Shown: in pieces, positions 31,701 to 43,700 of the stretch
How the letters are laid out: the number at the start of each line of letters is the position of its first letter
Numbering within the stretch: the first letter of the stretch is position 1
Assembly: GCA_001247695.2 (NCBI GenBank)
Contig: LGRX02003595.1
Location: forward strand, 62,001-126,000
DNA length: 64,000 nt
Direction: 5' to 3'
DNA from: Cymbomonas tetramitiformis
Taxonomy: Eukaryota > Chlorophyta > Pyramimonadophyceae > Pyramimonadales > Pyramimonadaceae
Program-made: the position numbers and the translations under genes
The notes under the pieces: generated by a model
The model's database searches: none
What the model saw: the letters and a program-made list of their open reading frames with translations, nothing else
Told to the model about the DNA's origin: nothing

Positions 31701-34700
31701 CAACCAGCTCGATGGCTTCATCGTGGAGAACAACGTGGGCACCGTGCGGGCCGGGGACGGCTTCCTCGTGGGGGTGATGTCCCTGGACGCCCTCTCGAAC
31801 CAGCAGCAGTACGGTGCGCGGTATCCAGCGGACAGCTACTCGGCGTCGGCGGTGTCACTGGAGACTGGCGGTCGGCTCGCTGTGCCCATCTCGCTGCAGC
31901 CGGCGGACGAGGTGACCGGCAGTGAGGCGCATTACGCAGCCACCGGTGGGCTGACGGTGACCGGCACCTACCGGCTGCAGGTTTTCCTGCAGCGAATAAA
32001 GGTGGCGAACGAGCCGCGGTTTGTGGTGAAGCCGGCCCCGCTGGACCTCGACGTGAGCTACGCGAACGGCGGCGGACTGACCACGGCAGTGGCAGGCGAG
32101 GAGGGCACCTTTGATGTGTACCCCAAGGACAGCTACGCAAACGCGCTGCCCGCGGCGGCGGTGAATTGTCTCGCCAGCACGGAGGCAGGCGGCGTCCCAT
32201 GCGCCGCGGGGGACGCGGGAGCCCTGGTCGGGCGCTACACCATCACGGTGTCGGGGGCATACATGCTGACGGTGCAGCTGACCGACGTGGAGACGGAACC
32301 CTCGGCCGTGAAGGGGTCGCCATTCATGCTGGAGGTGGCGCCCGCGCTGCAACCGGAGGCGGCCCAGAGCTCTGCACATCCCCACGCCCCGAACCCGGAG
32401 GCGTGGAGCATGGTGGCGGGGGACGCGGGGGACGCTCTGATCGTGGGCCGTGATGAGTACGGCAATGAGATGGGCCAGGGCGGGCTTACGTTCCTCGCCA
32501 CGCTGGAGGCGGATGCGGCGAGCGTCGCCGAGGGCCGCACCCCACCGCTCTTGCTGTCGGCGCCAGTCATGCACGGGCCCGAGGTGAGCCGGTACCATGC
32601 CGCGTACAACGTGACGCAGCCCGGGGAGTACTCCCTTGCAGTCGGGCTCGGGGATCTGGGGGTGCGGGCAAGCCCGTACGTGCTCACCGTGACTGCGGCG
32701 CCCACCTCCGGCGCTCACTCGGCGCTGGTGCTCGCGAGCGTGGACGGCATGGCGGTGCTGGAGACGGTGGTGGTCACAGCTGGGGCCGTGGAGCGGCTGC
32801 ACGTGTTGCCCTTTGACCGGTTCGGGAACGCGCAGTCTGACGCGCAGAGCGGCGCTCTCGTGGTGGTGGACACCGTGAACGGCACGGTCGGCTGGATGGG
32901 CGGGGAGGCGAGCGCGGCCGAGCCTGAGATCTCCGCCTTCCGTGTGAATAACCTCAAGGGCCGCTATGAGGTGATCCTCTCTGCATAAGACCCCCGCCCC
33001 TGTGTTCACGCCGCCCGAAGCGCCGTCCGGAAACCGCCCCTTTCAAAAGTATAAGGTTCCCTGCTCGTAAGGAATAATTTCCCTCTCAACAGTGAACAGT
33101 TGAGAGGGAAACTGCATGACCTCTCTGGCACATGAAGCCCCCCCATGCCCCCCTGAAATCGATGACAAGCCCCCACGGCCCTGCTCTTTTCTTGCCCGCA
33201 CACAGCTGGGGGTGTGCTGAGGCATGCACCATCATTTCCGACTGGTTTGGTTGGACTGGTACCGTCAGCTGACGACCGGACAGATAAAGCTTAGGGGTAC
33301 AGAAACGCGGGGCGTATAGCCAAAACCATGTTCATATTTAGCACATGATGGCCTTTCACCTTAAAAGATGGAAAGTGTTATCAAAACACATGGTTTCGGC
33401 TTAATGCCTGGTGATTCTAGACCCCTCGGTGAAGCTACTATTCAACAACATGTGATTGTGGCCGGGGACAGACGCGCCACCGCCTGACGCATGCGGCGCT
33501 GGTGTCAGCACCATCCGCAGAGCTCTGTGGGTCGCCCACATGCAGCAGCACACCTGCGTCATGGCGTGAGAGGTGGATGTCTGGGGGGGGGCGCGGGAGC
33601 GCAGGGGGACCTGGAGGCGACGTCGACTGCGGGGGAGTGGAACCTGACGGTGCTGGTCACGCCAGCGGTGGTTGGGGCTGAGCCGGAGCTTGTGGGCGGG
33701 CATGTGTTCATGCTGCGAGTGCAGAGTGGGGCGGTGGACCCGCTGGCATCGTCATCGCTGGATGTGCCCCCGGAGGAGCGCCCACTGGACGTGCCGGATG
33801 ACCAGCTGTACAGCTTCTACCGCGTAGTGGCGCGTGACGCCCTCGGCAACCCGGCGACGTACCGCCCCACAGTGTACACTGAGGTGAACCTTTATATCAC
33901 CACGAGCGAGCCGGGTTCCGTGGCGGCGGATGACACTGTGGCCGTGGAGCGGGAGCATAACGCCGCGGGTGAACCGGCGATGTCGTGGCTGATCACCCTC
34001 GGGAGCCAGGTGGCGGGAAAGCGCACTCTTGTGTTCCTGCTGGACGGCGGCGTGCCCAACTACGAGGTGCAGACCCCCTACGTGGTGCCTGGCGTGGCGG
34101 ACCTCGCGTCATCCCGCACCGAGGGCCCTGGCATGACGGAGCCTGCGGTGGTCGGGCGTGAGGCAGTGTACAGGGTCATCGCCAGCGACCGCTTTGGCAA
34201 CCCGACCTCCTTCACGAGCGCTGACGTGGAGTGCTACGATTTCGTCGCCGTGTACACCCTGCGGGTGGGGGCGGAAGCCGGGAACGGGGACGGCCCCGGG
34301 TTTGCGGAGCTCAAGAATGAGACGGACTTCCTCTCCGGGCGCCGCTCCCTTGCGCTCAACACGATGGGCCAATGGGAAATGGCGTTCACCGCGGCCATGG
34401 CGGGCACGCTGGCTACGGACATGCGGGCGGAGGGCGCATGCCCGCTCATCGCTCTCAAATGGTCGCCCTTCACCGGAGCTGTGGTGCCCGGCGCCGCGGT
34501 GTCCGCGCGCATCGTGCTCCGGAAGGGTGGCGCCGCGGCGCTCGCCGGGCGCCAGGAGGCGGTGGAGGTAATGCTGCGGGACGTGCACCAGCAGGCGACC
34601 ACGGAGTCGTGCGGTGAACTGACGGTGGCCCTGGAGCCGGCAGGGGGGGTTACGCTCGGCCCGGTGACGGCAGACCCCCTGAGGAAGGTGTGCCGCGCAC

Positions 34701-37700
34701 CGTATGTCGCGGAGATCTCTCCGGGGGCCCTCGAGGAGGTGTTCGCCATCACTGCCTACTATAACGGCAAGGCCTGGAACGAGGCGAAGGGGTTGCGGGT
34801 GCAGAACGAGCTCGGGGTGGTGGACCCGGCGCAGTCGCTGCTCTCCGGCGACGGCCTTGGCGGAGTGCTGGTTGCCGGGTATGCGCCTAGCTTCCTTATC
34901 GAGCTGCTGACCGTGGATGGCGCAGCGGCGCTCGTCACCGCGCGCGGTGACGTGGCGGTGTCCCTGGAGGCCTTGTCATCGGGGGGGCGGGCCTCGGAGG
35001 TCACAGTGACAGACCTCGGGAACGCCACGTATCGTGCGGCGTACATGCTCAGTCTGGCCGGGGAGTATGGCCTCCATGTCGCCATCGACGGCTGGGAGGC
35101 GTCGTATAACCTCACAGTGCGGCCGGCGGCCACTGTGGACGCCACCACGGAGGTGACCATCGGGGAGGAGGGGCGCTCCGAGTACCCTTCGCACGCGACC
35201 ATCGCAGTGCGCATCACGCCGCGGGACACCTACGGCAACCTGCAGGACTACCACGTGGGGAGCTACGAGGACTTCAAGCTGAGAGCGAGGCCCCTCGACG
35301 GGGCGGGACCCACAGTGGAGTACGAGCTTGTGCGGGAGGTGGACAACACCTGGACGGGGGTTGCTGTGGTTGACCCGGTGGGCCGGCACCGTCTGGAGGT
35401 GACTCGAAGTGGGTGGTGGGGAGACAGCCTCGTGGCATCCAAGGAAATCCTGGTGACCATCGGCGAGGTGGACCAGTCGCTCACGGTGACGTACGGGGAC
35501 GGCTCGCGGCTGGCGTATGCAGGGTCGAGAGCATACCTGTACCTGACACTGAAGGACCATGGGGGGAATGACGTGACGGACCCGGACGCCGTCGAGGCGG
35601 TGCGCAGAGCTTTGGAAGGCGAGGCGGTCATGCAGCTAGACAGCACGGTGACCACCTCCCTCAGCTTTGAGGCGGGCGATGACGTGGCGCATATCAAGGT
35701 CGGGTACGTCGCCACGGTGGCGGGGTTCTACAACTTGGAGATGCTCTTCGCCACAACAGGCTTCATCTTCAAGGTGTACGACGTGGAGGTGGTGGCGTCC
35801 GACCTGAGCGTGCTGACGAGCGTGGCGCATGTGCCCGCGGAGGCTTTCCCCGGGGCGGTCAGCTTCCCGGTGTACGCCCGCGACGTGTTCAGCAACAGCT
35901 TGACGTACGGCACGGACAACATCAAGGTGACGCTGCAGGGGCCGGAGTACCTCCACGCCTCATCCGTGACCTGGGTAGACACTGACGTGATGGATCAGTA
36001 CTACCTCGCCACCCTGCACGTGCGCCGCTCTGGCACATACAATGTGCTCATCACCACCGGCGACCAAGTGTACAGCGCCGCCGATCCGTACCAGCTCGTG
36101 GTGGTCCCCGGCACCACTCACGCCGCAAGCACAGAGATGCTTGGACTGGAGGATTCCCTCATGGCCGGCTTTGAGGTGACGCTGGTGGCCGTGGCGAAGG
36201 ATGCATATGGCAACACCAAGCAGGACAACTACGACACGTTCACCGTGGAGTGGATGGTGGTGGGCGGGCAGGCTGGGCCGTGGTATCCCCAGATGTCCCC
36301 GGCGGGGCTCGGCATGTACTCCCTGGCATTCCTCCCCGAGAGTGCGGGGGAGGGTCTCCTCACGGTACACGTGCGTCTGGGCGCCGAGACCGCCTACTAT
36401 AACAACACCCTGACCATCCAGCCCGGCCCCCTGAAGGGCTCGACGTGCAAGGGCCAGCCAGTGCCCACTATCGGCACCCCAGGCCGCCTCATCACGACGT
36501 CGCCGGACACTAGCCAGGGCACCGCGGGTGCCGGGTACACGCTGAACATGGTGCCACGGGATGCCTACGGCAACGTGGCTGAGGCGAGCCAAGAGGACGG
36601 GTTCCTGGCGGAGGCAGCGGGGCGGCAGTATGTGGCGGAGCGTGTCGCATATGACGGCAGCTACAGCGCGTTCTTCAACCTGACCACCGCGGGCACGTTC
36701 AACCTCATTGGCCTGGTCTCGGGGGAGCCCTTCTACTACTGGCCGAACAACATGGAGATCGTGCCTGCGGAGCTGCGCCTGCAGAACACTGCGATGTCGC
36801 TCCCGCCGGTGACTGTGAGGACCGAGGCTGCGTTCACAATGCAGCTTCGGGACGGGTTCGGCAACGTGTGGCGGCTGACACGGGTGTATCCGACGCTCTT
36901 CGTGGTGACCACGGTCTCCGCGGACGGTGAGGTGATGGCGGCGGACACGGTGGACCAGGGGACCGACGTGGTGTTTGCGGACGGCACCTACACCGTGTCG
37001 TACACCGCGGACTACCTCGGCCGCGCCCACGTGGAGATGCACCTGGAGAGTGGAGCTGAGCTGTGGAATCCCGCCACTGGTGGCGCTTATTACTCTGAGG
37101 TGGTGCCGGGCCCGGCAGATGGGTTTATGAGCACAGCCTATGGCCCGGGCATCGAAGGGGGCACGGTTGTGGACGTGCCCGGTGTCTTCTACATCCAGGC
37201 CCGGTGCGCGCCGCGGGCCCGCCATCATCCAGGCGGCGCTTAGCCCGCTGAGCGAGTGCGCGCATCTCGGCAATCACCCGTGTGGAGGGGTCAATGCTGA
37301 GACTCTCCGTGAAGCGTGGGAGCCCCTCACTGGGAGGTTCAGGCCCCTTCGAGGCGATGTGCTATCCCTCATGCGTTTGCCGTATCCTTGCGTAGTGCTC
37401 GGATCAACGACTGGCTGCTAGCACTCGGATGAATCAACGGCTGTGTTTCCAGTGAACGCAAATAGATGGTTTTTGGTGACGGCATCGCCGGTGGGTGCTG
37501 GGGGTGGGAGAAGAAGAGAGGTCCTCAGGGGAAGGGGGAAGGGGGCTAAGGGGGTTGGAGGGTGCTATTCCTGCAGGGATGCCTTTGGCTTTCCGACGGC
37601 CTCTCAGGCGGCAGGGACCTTCACGGCGAGGTACACCGACGGCCTGCCGACCACCACCGCCGAGTACATTGGGCGCGACGGCATTTACAAGATGAGCTAC

Positions 37701-40700
37701 AGCAGCAGCGTGGTCGACTTTTTGAATCTCCTGCTGTTCTATGACCGCGACGGCGCGGCCATTGACTACGAACCGGAGATTGGGTTGGGCACCCAGTATG
37801 CCTACCCCCATATCCCTCGGGTCAAAGCAGCTACGGGGCAGCCTGACCCAGCCCGCTGCCAAGCCCTCGTGCCTGTGACGCTGGTGGCCGTGGACACCGC
37901 TTGGCCGACGCGCATCACCGCTGGGGAGTGGGTGGACGTCATGATCCAGCTCATGGACAGCGAGGGTGCGCGCCCTTCTGCCTCCCTGTGCACACCCCGC
38001 CCTTACTCCCGCCCCCTCACCCCGCGCACGTCTCGCACGCCCTCGCGGCCCTGCCGTGACTGCACCACTCCTGCCCATGCCCTCAGAGCGCTGACGTGCA
38101 CCGACCGTTCTGCAGAGCCCTCCGCCCCGAGCCTGCTCCCTCGTTGTCATTTCCTCCTCCGCTGCGCCCGTGGTGCGTTGACCCGAAGCTGCTGCCGGCG
38201 GTGCGTGCGGTCGGGGCGGGCTTGACTCGCCTTCGGGTGGGGAGGGTGCGCTCAGGAGTACCTCTGAACGACGGGGCCAGCGATCTCTCTTTCGAGCTCA
38301 GCACGGTGATCGTGCCGCCGCCGCAAGAGACCAGCAAGCTCCACCGGGTGCGCCGGCTGCTGCCCTTGACCACCAGGCTCCACCGGGTGCGCCGGCTGCT
38401 GCCCTTGACCACCAGGCTTCACCGGGTGCGCCGGCTGCTGCCCTTGACCGCCAAGCTCCACCGGGTGCGCCGGCTGCTGCCCTTGACCGCCAAGCTCCAC
38501 CGGGTCGCTGGCTGCTGCCCTTGACCACCAAGCTCCACCGGGTGCGCCGGCTGCTGCCCTTGACCACCAGGCTCCACCGAGTGCGCCGGCTGCTGCCCTT
38601 GACCGCCAGGGCTCCACCGGGTGCGCCGGCTGCCCTTGACCGCCAAGCTCCACCGGGTGCGCCGGCTGCTGCCCTTGACCACCAGGCTCCACCGAGTGCG
38701 CCGGCTGCTGCCCTTGACCGCCAGGCTCCACCGGGTGCGCCGGCTGCTGCCCTTGACCGCCACGCTCCACCGGGTGCGCCGGCTGCTGCCCTTGACCGCC
38801 AGGCTCCACCGGCTGCGCCGGCTGCTGCCCTTGACCGCCAGGCTCCACCGGGTGCGCCGGCTGCTGCCCTTGACCAGCTCCACTGCGCCCGGCTGCTGCC
38901 CTTGACCGCCAAGCTCCACCGGGTGCGCCGGCTGCTGCCCTTGACCACCAAGCTCCACCGGGTGCACGGCTGCTGCCCTTGACCACCAGGCTCCACCGGG
39001 TGCGCCCGGCTGCTGCCCTTGACCACCAAGCTCCACCGGGTGCGCTGCTGCCCTTGACCACCAAGCTCCACTGGGTGCGCCGGCTGCTGCCCTTGACCGC
39101 CAGGCTCCACCGGGTGCGCCGGCTGCTGCCCTTGACCACCAGGCTCCACCGGCTGCGCCGGCTACTGCCCTTGACCACCAGGCTCCACCGGCTGCGCCGG
39201 CTGCTGCCTTGACCACCAGGCTCCACCGGCTGCGCCGGCTGCCCTTGACCACCAGGCTCCACCGGCTGCGCCGGCTGCTGCCTGAACACCAAGCTCCACC
39301 GGGTGCGCCGGCTGCTGCCCTTGAACACCAAGCTCCACCGGGTGCGCCGGCTGCTGCCCTTGAACACCAAGCTCCACCGGGTGCGCCGGCTGCTGCCCTC
39401 GACCGCCTCTGGCGAGCTGTCAGTTCACGAGACCGACCCGCCACCGCTTTCAAGTGGCTGTCTTCCGACTCGCTGGTTGCTCCGGCAGCCGCCTTCAGCC
39501 TAAGAGAGCCCTGGCGCTCTGCAAGCGGGCGGCTATAACGTTTTGTCACTAAGCAACTTTTGATGTGGGCTGGAACGCCAGCCCTGCTCGGTGCGCCTTG
39601 CGCTGCCGGATCAGGATCCGAGGGCTCCTGCGCTGCTCTGTGAGACGTCGGATGTCGGGCACAGAATCTGTGGCGGCGAGGGGCGCTGCGACGTAGTGGC
39701 CGCAACCGCCGACGCGCGCTGCCAGGTGGCTTTGCAACGAGGATGCCAGGGCTGATGTGGGCTCAGACGGCGCCGACGTCTCCCGCGCTCTGATCCTGCT
39801 CACAACTGAAGTCGGCCAATCGCGAAGTCTGGAGGTGCTGTCCGGCGCTAGGCGAGGGGTGCGCTTAGAACGGAAGCCGCGCGAAGGGAGAAAGGGGGCC
39901 GGGAGCCGAGGGGGCTAAGGAGGGGGCTGCGGGGAGGCGCGGGCGGGACCCACAGGACGGCGAGGGTTTCTATGCCTTCTCCATGAAAACGGCCGTCGCG
40001 GGTGAGTACTACGTCCACATCTACTTTGTGGGGCAGGCCATCAGTAACTCCGGCTTCAGCATCACGGTGAAGCCGCGGGGCACTTCCCCGGAGCACGTGC
40101 TGCTGGAGAGCTCCTCCGCAGGCGAGCCCCTCCCGGAGACCGTGAGGATGACCGCCGGGATCGAGACTCACCTCTTTGTCACCTCGCGCGACGCCTACCT
40201 AAACCTGCAGTGGTACACGAGCGTTGCGGACATCGACCTGTACTCCGCGGTGATGCTGGACGCCGCCGGTTGGCCTGTCGTTCAAGGGCATGTGAGCGAC
40301 CTCCGCACCGGCCAGTACAAGCTCTCCTTCAAACCAACGAGGTCCGCGCAAAGGCCCCGCGCGGTGTCCGTGCGGCCCCCCCAGGATGATTGATGGATCT
40401 GTAGAATCTGAGGTTGGAAGGGAGAGATGTTGGCACTGCCATGTCGCAGCTGAAGGCGGCTGGCCCCTTACCTCTGGGCCCGAAGGGCTTGCCATCCCCA
40501 ACCCCCGCGACAGCATGCTGAAGAGAGGATCGGACGTCCCGCGAATTTATGGAAAGCGGTGCCCTGAGTGATTGTGGATGGAGGAACTTGGACCGCTCGC
40601 GGAGGCTCTCGTTCCTCCCGGGCTCTCCCAGCATCCTTTCACGCTCGCAGTCCACACCAAATACCGAATTACACGTCACGTCACATCGCACGCCCAGCTC

Positions 40701-43700
40701 CAAATTCTCCACCAGCACGGTGCCGACTGCGACATCGAGGTCCAAACATTATTCGCATTATTCCAAAACTGCTGGATTCAGAGAGAACTCCTTGCATGTG
40801 CACTGGAATATATATCTCGTACCTAAATTCCGGATGTCCGTTGCGAATCCGTCGTTTGCGGCGGTAAGCTCATCCTTTCTACGAAATGAGTGGTCACAAC
40901 GAGTCTCAAAGATATACCTTTTCCCGGGGAGAAACATCCTCTCCGCCAAAGTTCCTAAATAGTTTGCAGGCTGAGTTCTGAATTCATATCATAGGACTCC
41001 GCGCGATATCCCCTTGCAAGTACCTCCCTTCCGTCCTGCCAGTGGGGACCGCTACATCCGCCACTGGTCCGACATGGGACTTCCAACCCCCCTCCCCTCC
41101 CTGCAGCCGGGGAGAGCTGATGGGGAAAAGGGCGGAGTGTGGGTCTCAGAGCGGGCCCCTACACCGTCCGCGTCGAGCTGCGGGGATCCATTGTGGCGGA
41201 GTTCCCGGCGGAGGTGGACGCGGCGGAGCTCTACCCGAAGGGCTCCTCCCTGACCCAGGAGTACTTGGAGGCGGAGGACGGTGGGCGGCCGGTGCTGGCC
41301 GGGGAGGAGGTCCGCCTGCAGGTGGCTGCGCGGGACACCTTCGGCAACCAGGACCTCTCCGGCGGGGCGGTGTTCCTGGCCACGGCTCACGGGGCCACGC
41401 GGATCGAGGCGGCGAGCGAGCGCACCGCAGATGCCTCCACGTACGCGGTTCTCCTCCCCGTGGAGGTGGCGGGCGCCTACAGCGTCGAAGTGACACACCT
41501 GCAGACAGGGGAGTCCGTGGGGGCCGCGCCGTTGCGTTTCGAGGTGGCTCCCGCGGCGGTGAGCGCTGCGCACAGTGAGCTCGCGGGGGGTGGCATCATC
41601 GCGGCCACTGCCGGGGAGATGGCGGCCTTCGAGGTGCGCCCACCCGCCCTGCCTCGTGCTCGTGCAAAAACCCGCTGCAATAGGGCGTGCCAGAAGTGAC
41701 ATGAGCCCACGATCATAAGGGCCCTCCCAGGCGATGGCACATGGCATACCTCCTCTACCGTGTGGGCCGAGGGAGGGACTGCCTGGAACTTGGAGCGGAT
41801 GGATCAGTCCCCGCCGCCGCCGCCGCAGTGTCGTGTCTGTTGTATGCTTCCACGCTCGGTTCTCGACTGCGCGCTCCTGGTGCGCGGTCTTCCGCGAGGC
41901 TCGATCCGTCTGGCTGCATGCGGAGTCGGCGGCTCGCTGCTATTGTGGGAGAAGCGCGCGGCAGTGGTAGGTGCGGGCGGGCGCCCGGCGCGTCCGCGCT
42001 GAAGCGCGGCGGGTGCATGCGTGGCGGTGCTGTGCCAGGTGTACATCCGCGATGTGTATGGGAACGTGCGCACTGAAGACATTCCCCTTGTGTCGTCGGA
42101 GCCCGCCCTGGAGTTCAATGTGACGGCCGGAGACCCCGCCGTGGTGACGTACCTGCAGCTGCAACCGGGCCTGCTGCGTGTTGCGGTGGGGGTGATCGGC
42201 ACGGATGGCGAGCCGGTACCGCTCGGGGATCCGGCGGGGCACCTGGTGACGGTGTACCCGTCCCCCCCGCCGCGCGTCTTGCGTGCGGAGCTGAGCGAAA
42301 GCATGGCCCAGGTGGCACTGCATCTGGACATCCCCTCAAACCGCGCCCGGATGAACACCTCCATGGACTGCGCCGCGGTGCTCGCCGTGGACACCGTCTC
42401 GCTGCTAGGGCAGGACCCCACATGCCAGTTCGTGTCGGGCGCGGTGGCCGGTGAGGAGGGCTCGCGGGAGCTCCAGGTGACGCTCGGCCGAGATGCGAGC
42501 ATTCAGCCACTCGGGATCGGCGCGGCGCGCGCGGATTACGTCTCGCTGCGCGCGGGCTCCCTGCAGGCCGCTGCGGAGAACTCGTACAACGCCTCCGGGG
42601 CGGCGCTGCTCAGGCCTCCGGCGGCGCTTGCCGACCCTGCGGCCAGCGCCCTGGACCCTGCCGTGCAGCTCTCGGCGATACAGACCCTCGGGGTGTGCAC
42701 CGATCTGCTGCTGGATGTCAGCGGTAGCCAAAATGGTGGGGGACGGAATTTGGTGTACAACTTCACGGTCACCAGTGAGGTGCGCCCAGCCCTCCCCCGC
42801 CTTCCCCTGTGCGAGCCCCTCCCGTGCTGTGAATGCGGCGTGCTCTCTCAGTCCCCTGTGCCCTTCCTTAGGCCCTTGTTGCGAAGCCAGCGGGGTGCTG
42901 TGAACGTTTCCCCAAACCAGCGAACCCTGGGGGTTGGTTCTGCGACAACTTCGAGGGGCTCGGGTTTGAGGACCTTTGCTTGCGGCTTTCCGTGCGCAGG
43001 ACGCTGACGTGGCAGAGCTGGGGGCGCTGTTGCCACTCGGCACCACGGAAACCACCGTCCTCGTCCCGGCGGCGGCGCTGCAGCCGGGCGCGACCTACAA
43101 CTTTACCGCCCGCGCCGCCAACTTCCTCGGCCGCACGGGCGCCGCCACGGTGGCGGTGACCAAGCTGCGGGACGTGGCGGGGGTGACGGAGCACACCCCC
43201 ACGGTGCGCATCGCTGGGTCTGCGCGTCAGCAGGTGCAGCGGGCGGATGACCTGGTGCTGCCGGCGGAGGTGCACCTGGGAGGGGCTGCGGTGCACGACG
43301 AGGCGGCGGGGGCGTGCGTGCCGGAAGCGGCGGACGTGCTGGCGGCGCTCCCGGCGCTGGCGCTGCAGTGGAGCGCGCTGGTGGACGGCGCCGTGGCGGA
43401 CCTTGCGGTGATCCCGGAGCTGGAGTGGGACACGGAGGAGATGGCTCAGTACCGCGGGTCCGCCCGCACTGCCACGCTGGTCATCCCCAAGAACCGGCTG
43501 CTGGCCGGGCGCGAGTACACGTTCCTGCTGAGCGCCGCGCCCGGGGGGAACGACACACTGGCGGCGTCATCGCAGGTCACCCTCGCCGTGCAGCCGGCGG
43601 CCGTCACGCTGGCCTTTGCAGGCGGCGACTCCCAGCGCGTCTCGCAGGAGGCGGGGGTCACGCTGCAGGCGCTCGCCCACGACCCGATGGACTCCACGAA

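Noticed and set aside
38252..39705. Overlapping minus-strand frames of 283-428 codons
   Set aside because: Products of the 39-bp array, open in several frames at once, with no domain character.
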